NCBI GenBank assembly: GCA_046086305.1
Contig: JBJSXI010000059.1
Coordinates: 1-64,000 of the forward strand
Direction: 5' to 3'
DNA: 64,000 bases
DNA from: UBA668 sp046086305
GTDB taxonomy: Bacteria; Actinomycetota; Acidimicrobiia; Acidimicrobiales; Ilumatobacteraceae
Part shown: piece after piece, positions 34,329 to 43,207 of the stretch
Layout: each line of letters begins with the position of its first letter
Position numbering within the stretch: position 1 is the first letter of the stretch
Translations under genes and position numbers: made by a program
Notes under the pieces: model-generated
What the model was told of the DNA's origin: nothing
The model's input: only the letters and a program-made list of their open reading frames with translations
Databases searched by the model: none

Positions 34329-35377
34329 CGGACGTCGACGACCCTCGTGAAGTCACCGATGAAGATGCCGAGTGCCATTGCGACGCAGATGCCGCAGATG
34401 ATCCAGAAGCGGATGATCACGGTCGTCTCCGGCCAGCCGACGAGCTCGAAGTGATGGTGGATGGGCGACATGCGGAACAGTCGCCGCGTCCGGCCGGATG
34501 CCTTGAATACCCCCATCTGCACGGCAACGCTTCCGGCCTCCATGACATTGATGCCGCAGATCAGGATCAGCAACAACTGGGTGTTCGTCGTGAGCGCCAA
34601 CATCGCGAGCGCGGTTCCGATCGCCAGGGCGCCGACGTCACCCATGAAGATGCGCGCCGGAGCGGCGTTGAACCACAGGAATCCCGCACAGGCGCCAGCG
34701 AGTGCGGCTGCGAGAACGGCGAGGTCGAGAGGGTTGACGACCGAGGGGTAGACATCCGGATTGCGGAACGCCCAGTAGGCGATGATCGCAAAGGCTCCGA
34801 ACCCCATCATCGCCGACCCACCCGCGAGGCCATCGAGACCGTCGGTGACGTTGACGGCATTGCTCGTGCTCCAGATGATCACACCGGCGAACGCGACCCA
34901 CAGGGGCCATGGCACGTCCCAGCCCGGGAACTCGGCGCGGGTGAACGAGATCGACTCGCTCACACCGGTCGCCGCCGAGAGCCACCAGGCGAACCCGATC
35001 GACATGGCGAAGGTGAGATAGCTCTTCTTCTTCCAGAAGATGCCCCGGTTGTGCCGTTTGCGCACCTTGATGTAGTCGTCGAGAAAGCCCATCGTGGCCA
35101 TGGCGAGCACGGCGACCCAGACGATCATCGCCTGATCGCTGAAGGGCAACCCACGCCGCAGATGGGCGACCAGCCAGCCCACGAACGCTGCGGCGACGAT
35201 CGCCAGCCCACCCATGGTCGGCGTCCCCTGTTTGGCCATGTGGTGCTCTGGGCCGTGGTCGTCCTTGCCGAGGATCGGCTGACCCCTCCCCCGCACACGG
35301 AAGAACCCGATCAGGTATCGAGTGCCTCCGAGCGACAGCACCATGGCTGTTGCGCCTGCGATCATCACAGCGATCAT
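34325..35377 (-). CDS. mraY: Phospho-N-acetylmuramoyl-pentapeptide transferase
   Basis: Moves phospho-MurNAc-pentapeptide to undecaprenyl phosphate, making lipid I. 350 residues, about ten membrane helices. Seen: GTPTMGGLAIV, the DDYIKVRKRHNRG loop with catalytic Asp residues, NAVNVTDGLDGLAGG with another, and FMGDVGALAIG; the C-terminal SPIHHHFELVGWPE contains the His motif. It follows murE directly, with ATGA overlap, and murF is absent from its usual place between them. Confidence 0.96.
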   Translation of the reverse strand: MIAVMIAGATAMVLSLGGTRYLIGFFRVRGRGQPILGKDDHGPEHHMAKQGTPTMGGLAIVAAAFVGWLVAHLRRGLPFSDQAMIVWVAVLAMATMGFLDDYIKVRKRHNRGIFWKKKSYLTFAMSIGFAWWLSAATGVSESISFTRAEFPGWDVPWPLWVAFAGVIIWSTSNAVNVTDGLDGLAGGSAMMGFGAFAIIAYWAFRNPDVYPSVVNPLDLAVLAAALAGACAGFLWFNAAPARIFMGDVGALAIGTALAMLALTTNTQLLLILICGINVMEAGSVAVQMGVFKASGRTRRLFRMSPIHHHFELVGWPETTVIIRFWIICGICVAMALGIFIGDFTRVVDVR

Positions 35378-36801
35378 CGCTGGGCCTCCAACACCTCACG
35401 GGCGACGAGTCGATCGTCGAAGGGGACGACACGATCGGCGAAGGTCTGTGTGGTCTCATGCCCCTTGCCGGCGAGCACCACCACGTCGCCGGCACCTGCG
35501 AGCGAGAAGGCGAGCTCGATGGCCCGACGACGATCCGGCTCGATCAGCACACGCTGACGGTAGTCGTCGGGCACCCCGCCGACGATGGCATCAATGATGT
35601 CCTCGGACCGCTCCGACCTCGGGTTGTCCGACGTGACCACGACGATGTCGGCGAGTTCAGCCGCCGCCTCACCCATCATGGGTCGCTTCTCGCGGTCGCG
35701 ATCGCCGCCACACCCGAAGACGACGATCGTTCTGCCGCTTCGCATCGCACTCCGCACAGAGCCGAGTACGCCGCGCAGGCCGTCGGGAGTGTGTGCGTAG
35801 TCGACGATCACATCGAAGGCCTGCCCGGCCCGGACGGGCTCGAACCGCCCCGGAACAGCGGGGGCAACAGCGAGGGCCTCGATCACGACCTCGACCTCGA
35901 TCCCGAGCATCACCGACGCGGTTGCCACCGCAAGACTGTTCGACACGTTGTAGTCGCCCCCCATCGGGACGACCACACGATGCTCACGCCAGGTGTACTC
36001 GTGCACCGTGGGGCGCACCACGATGTCGGAGATGTCCCCCGACCCGAACCCGGACATCGGGATCGGAGCAGCGTCGACGAGGAGTCGACCGTGCGTGTCG
36101 TCGAGATTGGCAAGACCTCGTCGCGCATAGCCCGCCGTGAAGAGTTGTGCCTTGACCGCGAAGTACCGCTCCATCGTGCCGTGGAGGTCGAGATGATCGC
36201 GACTGAGATTGGTGAAGATCGCAAGGTCGAACTCGCACCCCGCCACCCTGGCGAACTCGAGCGCGTGTGACGAGACCTCCATCACCACCGACGTGAACCC
36301 GTCGTCGACGAGGCGCGCCAGTCGGCGCTGGAGATCGGTCGCTTCAGGCGTCGTGAACCCACCGTCGAGCGTTCCGATCGTCGCACACCGCGCGCCGGCG
36401 TACTCGAGCACCGAGGCGAGCAAGGTGGTGGTCGTGGTCTTGCCATTCGTCCCTGTGATGCCGATGAGGCGCAGGCGCCGCGACGGATGACCGTGCACAG
36501 CCGCCGCGATCTCACCCATCGCGCGCCGAACCGACGGCACCACGATCTGCACCGCGTCGACCTCGAGACGACGCTCGACGAGCAGAGCGACGGCACCTGC
36601 CTCCACGGCGCCTCGAGCGTGGTCATGGCCGTCGTGGCGCGCACCCGGCACACAGCAGAAGATCGAGCCATCGACGGGACGACGAGAATCATGCTCGACA
36701 TCTGCCACCAGCACCCCTGACGGATCACCGACGACGTCGACGACCAGCGGTGCAATGGCACCCTCGGCGAGGAGATCGGGGAGACGACGCACGTCGGTCA
36801 C
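35374..36801 (-). CDS. murE: UDP-MurNAc-tripeptide synthetase, meso-DAP-adding
   Basis: Adds the third amino acid to the peptidoglycan stem. 475 residues. ATP site GTNGKTTTTTLLASVL near residue 118, the NLSRDHLDLHGTM block, and TSDNPRSE; the DNPR motif marks meso-diaminopimelate-adding enzymes, so a DAP-type wall is expected. GTG at 36801 overlaps the ftsI stop. It runs straight into mraY. Confidence 0.96.
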   Translation of the reverse strand: MTDVRRLPDLLAEGAIAPLVVDVVGDPSGVLVADVEHDSRRPVDGSIFCCVPGARHDGHDHARGAVEAGAVALLVERRLEVDAVQIVVPSVRRAMGEIAAAVHGHPSRRLRLIGITGTNGKTTTTTLLASVLEYAGARCATIGTLDGGFTTPEATDLQRRLARLVDDGFTSVVMEVSSHALEFARVAGCEFDLAIFTNLSRDHLDLHGTMERYFAVKAQLFTAGYARRGLANLDDTHGRLLVDAAPIPMSGFGSGDISDIVVRPTVHEYTWREHRVVVPMGGDYNVSNSLAVATASVMLGIEVEVVIEALAVAPAVPGRFEPVRAGQAFDVIVDYAHTPDGLRGVLGSVRSAMRSGRTIVVFGCGGDRDREKRPMMGEAAAELADIVVVTSDNPRSERSEDIIDAIVGGVPDDYRQRVLIEPDRRRAIELAFSLAGAGDVVVLAGKGHETTQTFADRVVPFDDRLVAREVLEAQR

Positions 36802-38783
36802 CGGGTCGAGCAGCCGGTGTCGCCGGGTGACGGCGTCACGGCCAGTTCATGGATCGCGGCGACCGCCAATTCTGCGAACAGCGGCGCCGCGGCCTTTCCA
36901 CCGAATCGGTCCCCCGAGGTCGGATCAGGTTCATCGATGGTCACCAGCACGGTCACTCGAGGTGCGGCCGCCGGGAAGAAGCCGACGAAGGAGGCCCGGT
37001 ACTGCCGACTGCCATCGGCGCCGTACGAACCGTCCTGGACCTTGTATGCAGTCCCGGTCTTGCCTGCGACGGAGATGCCGTCGATCCGCGCGTCACGGCC
37101 CGTTCCCTCGCAGACGACGTCGCGCATGAGGTCCGCCATGATCGACGCCGTATTCGGCGACATGACGCGGCGCGTGGCCGATGCAGGGGCCTCCGTGATG
37201 GAACCCCGCGGATCGATCGTCGCAGCGAGGAGCCGAGGTGCCACATATGTGCCGCCGTTGGCCACTGCGTTGACCGCTGCAGCGAGCTGGAGCGAGGTCG
37301 TCGTGTAGCCGTAGCCGAAGCTGATGGTCGCAGGCTCGGCGCCCTGCCACTCCGACGACGGCTTGATCAGTCCCGAACTCTCGTCGGGAAAGCCGAGTCC
37401 GGTCGATCGCCCGATGCCGAAGTTGACCAGATAGTCGGCCAACCGTCGGTTCCCGAGCTGCTCGGCGAGCATGAGCGTGCCGATGTTCGACGACTGGCTC
37501 ATGATCCGACGCAGCGTCATCGACTCGAGATCGTGGGGCACTGCGTCACGGATCGGTTGCTCCCACTCGGTGCCTTCGTTGAACACCATCACCCCAGGAA
37601 CGTCGATCTCGGTCTCCGGCGATGCCAGACCAGCGTCGACGACTGCCGACAGGCTGAACACCTTGGCCACTGAGCCGGGCTCGAACATCTCGACCACGGC
37701 GAGATTCGCCGAGGCCACCTCGACGACGCCGTCGTCTCGTTGCACGACGTTCGCCATCGCGTAGATGTCGCCGGTCACGGTGTCCATGACGACGACCACT
37801 CCACCCTTGCCCTTCAGTTCACTCACTCGACGGATCAGCGCCTGCTCGACCTGATACTGCAACGACCGGTCGATGGTGAGGACCAGATCGGTACCAGGCA
37901 CCGGTTCGACCGTCGTTGCGCCCGAGCCCGGGATGGACCGTCCCTGTCGATCACGCTCGCGCACCCGCTCACCATCGAGTCCGCGCAGGAGGTCATCGAA
38001 CTGACGCTCGAGGCCTGCGATCCCACTCCCATCGATGTCAGTCCGTCCGAGGATGCTCCGTCCGACTGCACCGCTCGGCATGATCCGTCGCGCCTCGGTC
38101 AGGAAGTCGACACCAGGAAGCTGGAGCGACGCGACCATCGATGCCACGTCGTCGTCGACCTGACGCGCGACGTAGACGAAGCTCTTCTCCTTGCGCGTGA
38201 ACTCGTCGACGAGATCGGCGAACTTCTGGTCACTCAGTCCGAGCACCGTTGCCAGCGCCGTGGCGGCACCGACGGGGTCCTCGATCTGACGCGGATCGGC
38301 GTAGACGGTCTGTGAGGGCACACTGAGCGCCAACTCTCCCCCGTCACGGGCGAAGATCGTGCCGCGTTGGGCTGTGATCGCCGACTCCTGCACTCGTTGG
38401 GCACGTCCTGCGGCGAGCAGGTCGTCGGACCCGACGGTCTGGAGGTAGACGACCCGGCCGAGGATCGCCGTGAAGACGGCCGCCGTTGTGATGATGACGA
38501 TGAGGAGACGTCGACGCGTGTCACCGACCCGCAGTGTCAACATCATCCCCGGGACCCGACTCCGGCCGGACGGTGCGCTCCTGCGATGACGAGGCCGAGC
38601 CGTCACACCGCCCTGAGGTGCACGGCCCTTGGTCGCACGGCCGCGGGGTGCAGCGCGACGAGATGGTGAGTGTGCCGACGACGGACGTCGCGAGGTCGAC
38701 GCGTGCGGCCCGGAACTGCGGGCGGGGCCACGACGGGTGGTGCTGTGCCGGGAACCGGCGCGCGGTGGCGTCCGACCGGTCAC
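36798..38783 (-). CDS. ftsI: Septal transpeptidase FtsI (class B PBP)
   Basis: Cross-links septal peptidoglycan. 661 residues. A basic Arg/Ser/Pro-rich tail of about 85 residues precedes one transmembrane helix (RRLLIVIITTAAVFTAILG, about 88-110). Then a pedestal domain and the transpeptidase domain with all three catalytic motifs: SVAK in FEPGSVAKVFSLS, SSN in SQSSNIGT, and KTG in AGKTGTAYK. The GTG at 38783 overlaps the ftsL-like stop by four bases, which supports the long N-terminal tail as genuine. Confidence 0.95.
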   Translation of the reverse strand: MTGRTPPRAGSRHSTTRRGPARSSGPHASTSRRPSSAHSPSRRAAPRGRATKGRAPQGGVTARPRHRRSAPSGRSRVPGMMLTLRVGDTRRRLLIVIITTAAVFTAILGRVVYLQTVGSDDLLAAGRAQRVQESAITAQRGTIFARDGGELALSVPSQTVYADPRQIEDPVGAATALATVLGLSDQKFADLVDEFTRKEKSFVYVARQVDDDVASMVASLQLPGVDFLTEARRIMPSGAVGRSILGRTDIDGSGIAGLERQFDDLLRGLDGERVRERDRQGRSIPGSGATTVEPVPGTDLVLTIDRSLQYQVEQALIRRVSELKGKGGVVVVMDTVTGDIYAMANVVQRDDGVVEVASANLAVVEMFEPGSVAKVFSLSAVVDAGLASPETEIDVPGVMVFNEGTEWEQPIRDAVPHDLESMTLRRIMSQSSNIGTLMLAEQLGNRRLADYLVNFGIGRSTGLGFPDESSGLIKPSSEWQGAEPATISFGYGYTTTSLQLAAAVNAVANGGTYVAPRLLAATIDPRGSITEAPASATRRVMSPNTASIMADLMRDVVCEGTGRDARIDGISVAGKTGTAYKVQDGSYGADGSRQYRASFVGFFPAAAPRVTVLVTIDEPDPTSGDRFGGKAAAPLFAELAVAAIHELAVTPSPGDTGCSTR

Positions 38784-39268
38784 GGGTTCACGCCCTCACG
38801 CGCCTTCACCCGCGCGTACTCGGCGAACTTCTCGACGATCGATGGGGACGAGCCGGTGCCTGACGCGGTGCCGCTTCGCTGGACCGTTGCCACGTCGGAT
38901 GGCTCGACCGCCACGAACGTGGTGTCGAGCGGCAGGCCCATGCCGAGCCGTGTCGCCTCGAAGGAGAGGCGTCCGGGCGAGCGCAGTTCGGCGCGCTCAC
39001 GGCGAAGCACGTCGTACTGGGCCTCGGCGGCCCGGATCCGCCGGTCGAGGACGTCCAGCTCGAGTTGCCGCTGTGCCACCTGGATCTGCACGGCGACTGC
39101 CCCCATCATGAGCGCGATCACGACCGTGGCCACGACCGTGACGACACTCGCGGCGCGGCGGCGAGGAACGACCGTCAGTGACGGGCGACGCGTCGCCACC
39201 GGGGCGCGTCGGGCTGCGACACCCGTGCGGGCGTGGGCCACCCGATCGCTGCGCGTTGCGAGCGCCAT
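38780..39268 (-). CDS. ftsL: FtsL-like bitopic division protein
   Basis: 162 residues: basic N-terminal part (about 1-40), one membrane helix (VVTVVATVVIALMMGAVAV, about 41-60), a short coiled coil (QRQLELDVLDRRIRAAEAQ) and a C-terminal tail. Size, topology and place between rsmH and ftsI identify it as FtsL, which scaffolds FtsQ and FtsB and activates FtsW-FtsI; sequence similarity in this family is low. GAGGAAG precedes the ATG at 39268. It begins the chain of overlapping genes. Confidence 0.85.
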   Translation of the reverse strand: MALATRSDRVAHARTGVAARRAPVATRRPSLTVVPRRRAASVVTVVATVVIALMMGAVAVQIQVAQRQLELDVLDRRIRAAEAQYDVLRRERAELRSPGRLSFEATRLGMGLPLDTTFVAVEPSDVATVQRSGTASGTGSSPSIVEKFAEYARVKAREGVNP

Positions 39269-39342
39269 CAGTTCTTCCTCGTTCCTGCCTGTTGTGCCGA
39301 CTGCCGCTCAGCGGTCGGGATGACTCGGTGCCGTCGTTGCGC

Positions 39343-40389
39343 TCAGCGCCGCGTCGGCGTGTCCTCGATGCGTTCGACGACTCGCAGTCGTGCGCTCGAC
39401 GCGCGCGGGTTACGTGCCACCTCGGCAGCCGACGGACGCTTGGGAGCCGTCCGCACGATGCGAACGGTCTGCACGGCGTCACACACGCACGGCAGTTCGG
39501 GTGGACACAGGCACCCGCCCGTCGCTTCCTCACGGAAGATCTCCTTGACGAGGCGATCCTCTCCCGAGTGGTACGCGAGGACGGCAATCCGTCCGCCCGG
39601 CACGGTGTGTCGCACTGCGCCCCTCACGGCGCCGGGGATCGCGTCGAGTTCACCGTTGACCTCGATCCGCAGCGCCTGGAACGTGCGCTTGGCGGGATGG
39701 CCGCCCGTGCGACGGGCGGGCGCAGGGATTGCTCCGACCACGATCTCGGCGAGCTCCGTCGTCGACTCGATCGGCCGGGCGGCGACGATCGCTGCGGCGA
39801 TGCGTCGGGCGAAGCGCTCGTCGCCGTACTCGTGCAGGACCCGGGTCAGGTCGTCGAGGCTGTAGCCGTTGACGACGTCAGCCGCCGTCCACGGTTGATC
39901 GGTGTCCATCCTCATGTCGAGCGCTGCGGTGGCGCGGTAGGAGAACCCACGCTCGGGGTCGTCGAGTTGCGGTGAGCTCACCCCGAGGTCGAAGAGGGCT
40001 CCGGACAGACTGTCGATCGAGAGTGCTTCCATGGCGTGTTCGAGTCCGTCGAACCGGCAGTGGAACGTCCGTACTCGCTCACCGAACCGGGCCAATCGAC
40101 GCTGTGCAGCGGCGAGGGCCCAGCGGTCACGGTCGATCCCGAGTACCGAGAGGTGCGGCAACCGTTCGAGCAGGAGCTCGCTGTGGCCGGCTCCACCGAG
40201 TGTCGCGTCGAGCACGAACCCCGGTGGCACTTCGGCGAACACCTCGACGATCTCGGCGGCCATCACCGGGAGGTGATGGAAGCCGCGATCACCGTCCGTG
40301 GGCGGTGAGGTGCTCGGGTGACGTTCTGCTGGTGGGTGGTCTCGGTCCTCCTTGTCGGTGTGTGGGTCGTCGGGATCTCGGGGGCTCAC
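39343..40389 (-). CDS. rsmH: 16S rRNA m4C1402 methyltransferase
   Basis: S-adenosylmethionine-dependent methylation of C1402 in 16S rRNA. 348 residues. A hydrophilic N-terminal extension of ~35 residues leads to HHLPVMAAEIVEVF, then VLDATLGGAGHSELLL at the SAM site, DLGVSSPQLDDPERGFSY, and the C-terminal VLAYHSGEDRLVKEIF (family form is SFHSLEDR; here AYHSGEDR). The GTG at 40389 overlaps the mraZ stop, supporting the extension. 74 bases separate it from ftsL, with nothing recognisable in them. Confidence 0.95.
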   Translation of the reverse strand: MSPRDPDDPHTDKEDRDHPPAERHPSTSPPTDGDRGFHHLPVMAAEIVEVFAEVPPGFVLDATLGGAGHSELLLERLPHLSVLGIDRDRWALAAAQRRLARFGERVRTFHCRFDGLEHAMEALSIDSLSGALFDLGVSSPQLDDPERGFSYRATAALDMRMDTDQPWTAADVVNGYSLDDLTRVLHEYGDERFARRIAAAIVAARPIESTTELAEIVVGAIPAPARRTGGHPAKRTFQALRIEVNGELDAIPGAVRGAVRHTVPGGRIAVLAYHSGEDRLVKEIFREEATGGCLCPPELPCVCDAVQTVRIVRTAPKRPSAAEVARNPRASSARLRVVERIEDTPTRR

Positions 40390-40814
40390 TCGGCCCCGCC
40401 GGCCATCTCGCCGCTCGCGCCGGCATGGAGGCGTGCGTAGCGTTCAGGGGTCCAGATCTCGAGGCGATCGAAGGCGCCGGCGACGGTGACGGTCGACGTT
40501 GCGGTGATCCCGGCGTACTCGCGGAGGTGGTCGTCGATGGAGACCCGCCCCTGGCGGTCGATCACCACGAGCTGCGCAGTCCCCGCCACGGCGCGGAGGT
40601 GGTTACGCGGCAGCTCGCCGCTGTCGACCTTGGCACGCATCGAGGCGGCCTCGGCGGCGAAGGTCGCCTCGGGCACGATCGTCACGCAACTGCCCACACC
40701 CTGGGCGAGGTAGCACCGTTCGCCGAGACCGGTGCGGAAGCGGGACGGAACGGCGAGGCGACCCTTGTCGTCGACCTGGCGGTCGAAGCGACCGACGAAC
40801 AGCGCGTCCGACAT
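40386..40814 (-). CDS. mraZ: Transcriptional regulator MraZ
   Basis: 142 residues with two AbrB-like swapped-hairpin halves (first repeat GRFDRQVDDKGRLAVPSRFR; second repeat with VIDRQGRVSIDDHLREYAG). It binds the dcw promoter and usually represses it. An exact-spaced three-repeat operator lies 106-130 bases upstream of its start, so autoregulation is likely. The ATG at 40814 follows AAGGTGGTGAGGTG. Overlaps rsmH by four bases. Confidence 0.95.
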   Translation of the reverse strand: MSDALFVGRFDRQVDDKGRLAVPSRFRTGLGERCYLAQGVGSCVTIVPEATFAAEAASMRAKVDSGELPRNHLRAVAGTAQLVVIDRQGRVSIDDHLREYAGITATSTVTVAGAFDRLEIWTPERYARLHAGASGEMAGGAE

Positions 40815-40892
40815 GTCACCTCACCACCTTCCGGTTCGCCTGCCTCGGGATCACCCACGGGCGGCGTGGCCCGTGGTCCCCATGTGGGCGCC

Positions 40893-40921
40893 ATTCTGCC
40901 CCCCTGAACCCCCACAGTCAA
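40893..40921 (-). promoter_or_regulatory. Promoter of the mraZ/dcw operon
   Basis: On the minus strand TTGACT (40916-40921), 17 bases, CAGAAT (40893-40898). Transcription would start near 40886, about 72 bases before the mraZ ATG. It is the best sigma-70-like promoter seen in the window. Confidence 0.7.
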
Positions 40922-40944
40922 CCATTTCTCCCCACTTTCCCCCA
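40920..40944 (-). promoter_or_regulatory. MraZ operator: three TGG repeats with 5-base spacers
   Basis: TGGGG (40940-40944), GAAAG, TGGGG (40930-40934), AGAAA, TGGTT (40920-40924). This is the known MraZ box layout of TGGGN units separated by five bases. The third unit shares its last bases with the -35 TTGACT. Confidence 0.75.
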
Positions 40945-41032
40945 CCACACCCCCTTTCCCTCGGGTCGGGCGCCGTGCCGCCATGTGACGGCGACCTAGC
41001 GTGCGGTCTGCGCCACCACCCGGAGGATTCCG

Positions 41033-41998
41033 ATGCCAGTCCGCCCCCACCGCCCGACTCGCCTGCTCCTGAGCCTCGCCCTCGCCACCGGGTCTGTGGC
41101 CGGTCAACTGGAGGACGCGCCACCCGTCGACGCTGCGGTGACGGTGCGGTCCGCGACCGCCAACCTCGTGCTGCCGTGCGGCACCTCGACCACGGTCCTC
41201 GCCGATTGGTACTTCCCCGCAGTCGCCTCGCCCACCGGTGTCGTCTGGGTGCAGCACGGCTTCACCCGCTCGCGCACCAACATCGCCGCGCTCGCCCGAT
41301 CCATCGCAGCGACGACCAGCTCGATCGTCGTCGCGCCCTCCATCAGCAGCAACTTCCTCTCCCTGAACGGATGTTGGATCAACGGCTCGAACATGCACCG
41401 CGCCGTCGCCCGGATGTTCGGAGACCAGTTCTCCGCACTCCAGGCGAGTGCGACCTCGGCCGCGCGGACCGCCGGCGCAGGCAGGGTCACCCTGCCCCGA
41501 CGATTCGTCCTCACCGGTCACTCGGCAGGGGGCAATCTGGCAACCGCAGCTGCGGGTGAGACGACACGGCTCACCTCCGGCGGTGCCAGCGTTGCCGTCG
41601 ACCTCGCCGGTGTCGTCATGTACGACGGCGTCGACAGCGGCGGCGCGATCCGAACGGGGCTGTCGCGCCTCGTCGGGGCGTTCGATCGACCCGTGTGGAC
41701 CATCGCCGCGCCCGATTCGTCGTGCAACGCGTCCGGCAGCGGCACCGACGCGCTCGTCGCCGCGCGACCCGGTCGATTCGTCGGCGTGCTCGTGACCCAG
41801 GGCTCACACAATGATGCCGAGGGAACCGCCTCGACGGGCTGTGGCACCGTGCTCGCCCGGAACGTTGCGGCCCTCCGCACGCTCGCATCCGACTGGATCA
41901 GTGCGATGCTCGCAGGCGCACCGACGAGTGCTCGTCTTGCGACCACATCGTCGGGCGCCGTGTCACTGGTGGGTGACGCGAGCGTCATCACCCTCTAG
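41033..41998 (+). CDS. Secreted alpha/beta hydrolase
   Basis: 321 residues with an N-terminal Sec-type signal (RPTRLLLSLALATGSVAG). The nucleophile elbow is GHSAGG near residue 165; HGFTRSRTN near residue 75 probably forms the oxyanion loop, and SHNDAEGTAS near residue 258 offers the His. Three or more Cys residues suggest disulfides outside the cell. It looks like a lipase/esterase-type protein; the substrate is unknown. GGAGG precedes the ATG at 41033, and TAGCGT at 40997-41002 could be its -10. Divergent from mraZ. Confidence 0.82.
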   Translation: MPVRPHRPTRLLLSLALATGSVAGQLEDAPPVDAAVTVRSATANLVLPCGTSTTVLADWYFPAVASPTGVVWVQHGFTRSRTNIAALARSIAATTSSIVVAPSISSNFLSLNGCWINGSNMHRAVARMFGDQFSALQASATSAARTAGAGRVTLPRRFVLTGHSAGGNLATAAAGETTRLTSGGASVAVDLAGVVMYDGVDSGGAIRTGLSRLVGAFDRPVWTIAAPDSSCNASGSGTDALVAARPGRFVGVLVTQGSHNDAEGTASTGCGTVLARNVAALRTLASDWISAMLAGAPTSARLATTSSGAVSLVGDASVITL

Positions 41999-42026
41999 CC
42001 GCGCGCGGGCACCTGTCCGGTGCGGT

Positions 42027-42674
42027 TCACGGCAACGCAGCGGCCAGCGACGCAACGAGAGTTGCACGGTCGACGGTGACCGACTCGACGAGCGAGGTCA
42101 GCTCGGCGCTCCGCGGTCGAGGTTCGGCCACCAACGCAGCAACGAGTTCGGGGCGCCAGCGCAGGTGACACACGGTCTGGAATCTGGCGTACGACCGTGT
42201 CCGGCGCTGCGAGACCCCGACGATCTTGGACCCACTACCCCCCACGACCTCACCCGGACCGATCCCGGCGAAGCACACGGCGACCGACCATGGCGTCGTC
42301 AGCATCGCTCCACGGTGAACAGATGCATCCACCCCGACGGCGCGCAATGCGCGGCGCCACACCTCACCGACCCAGATCATCGCCTCGGCCACATCACTGC
42401 GCCAGAGCGGATCCTCCGGACCGATCGACAGGTCGAGCCAGACACTCTCACTGGGCATCAGCAGCACGGCTGCCCCGCCACTTCGCCGCGAGACGACATC
42501 GATGCCGAGCCGATCGGCGACGCGGACCTCGACAGCGGACACGTCCTGTGCCGATCCGAGCACCAGCGTCGGTCGCTCGACCTCGTGGAACACTGCGAGC
42601 CGCCCGGGTGGTGGATCTCGGTGATGGAACTCGCCGGCCCCACCGATCGAGTGCTCGACGCGCCACTTGCTCAA
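42027..42674 (-). CDS. Lipoate-protein-ligase-like (BPL/LPL family) protein
   Basis: 215 residues of the biotin/lipoate ligase catalytic fold. Seen: RPTLVLGSAQ, RRSGGAAVLL (the RRxSGGG-type lipoate site) and GSGSKIVGVSQRRTR, whose Lys matches the catalytic lysine of lipoate ligases. The actinobacterial subfamily of this kind is poorly characterised; it might attach lipoate or octanoate. The likely start is TTG at 42674, which overlaps the stop of the HNH gene (TTGA); a longer start at 42737 would run 67 bases into that gene. Confidence 0.78.
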   Translation of the reverse strand: MSKWRVEHSIGGAGEFHHRDPPPGRLAVFHEVERPTLVLGSAQDVSAVEVRVADRLGIDVVSRRSGGAAVLLMPSESVWLDLSIGPEDPLWRSDVAEAMIWVGEVWRRALRAVGVDASVHRGAMLTTPWSVAVCFAGIGPGEVVGGSGSKIVGVSQRRTRSYARFQTVCHLRWRPELVAALVAEPRPRSAELTSLVESVTVDRATLVASLAAALP

Positions 42675-43168
42675 CTGGCGATCGCCATGAACGGCTTCCA
42701 CTCGTCGGGCACTCGGGCGACCGCAACTGCGATCCACGCCTGATCACGCGGCGCACGAGGAGGGCGGGACAGCGCCATCGAGGCTTCGGCGGGCGTTCGA
42801 TCACGCTTCCGCAGGTTGCACGGGCGACAGGCCGCTGCGACGTTCTCCCACGTGTGCTGTCCTCCCCGCGAGCGGGGCACCACATGGTCGATCGAGTCGG
42901 CAACACCGCCGCAGTATTGGCAACGGTGATCATCACGGGCGAACACCGCGCGACGCGACAACGTCGTACGTCGTTGATGCGGGACGCGTACAAGGCTGCG
43001 GAGTCTGACCACCGAGGGACTGGGCATGACGAGTCGCGCCGAACGCAGGACCTCGCCGTCGTCAGCAACGATCTCGGCCTTCTCGGCGATGACGAGACAC
43101 GCTGCGCGCAGCGACGACACGACCGACAGCGGCTCGTAGGTGACGTTCAACACGAGCGCGGCCCTCAT
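42671..43168 (-). CDS. HNH endonuclease domain protein
   Basis: 165 residues. The HNH domain occupies about 75-130: CQYCGGVADSIDHVVPRSRGG, then WENVAAACRPCNLRKRD, giving two CxxC zinc pairs and the catalytic DH. The N-terminal part, VLNVTYEPLSVVSSLRAACLVI, is typical of a widespread actinobacterial family that is not tied to a restriction system. The role is unknown, possibly DNA repair. Coupled to the lipoate-ligase-like gene by a four-base overlap. Confidence 0.88.
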   Translation of the reverse strand: MRAALVLNVTYEPLSVVSSLRAACLVIAEKAEIVADDGEVLRSARLVMPSPSVVRLRSLVRVPHQRRTTLSRRAVFARDDHRCQYCGGVADSIDHVVPRSRGGQHTWENVAAACRPCNLRKRDRTPAEASMALSRPPRAPRDQAWIAVAVARVPDEWKPFMAIAS

Positions 43169-43207
43169 CGTGTCCGCCCTAGCGGGCCGAGCGCCCGTCG
43201 GAACCGG

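Noticed and set aside
42009..42023. Small hairpin (GCACC, 5-base loop, GGTGC) between convergent genes
   Set aside because: Only five pairs and no U-tract on either strand; too weak to call a terminator.
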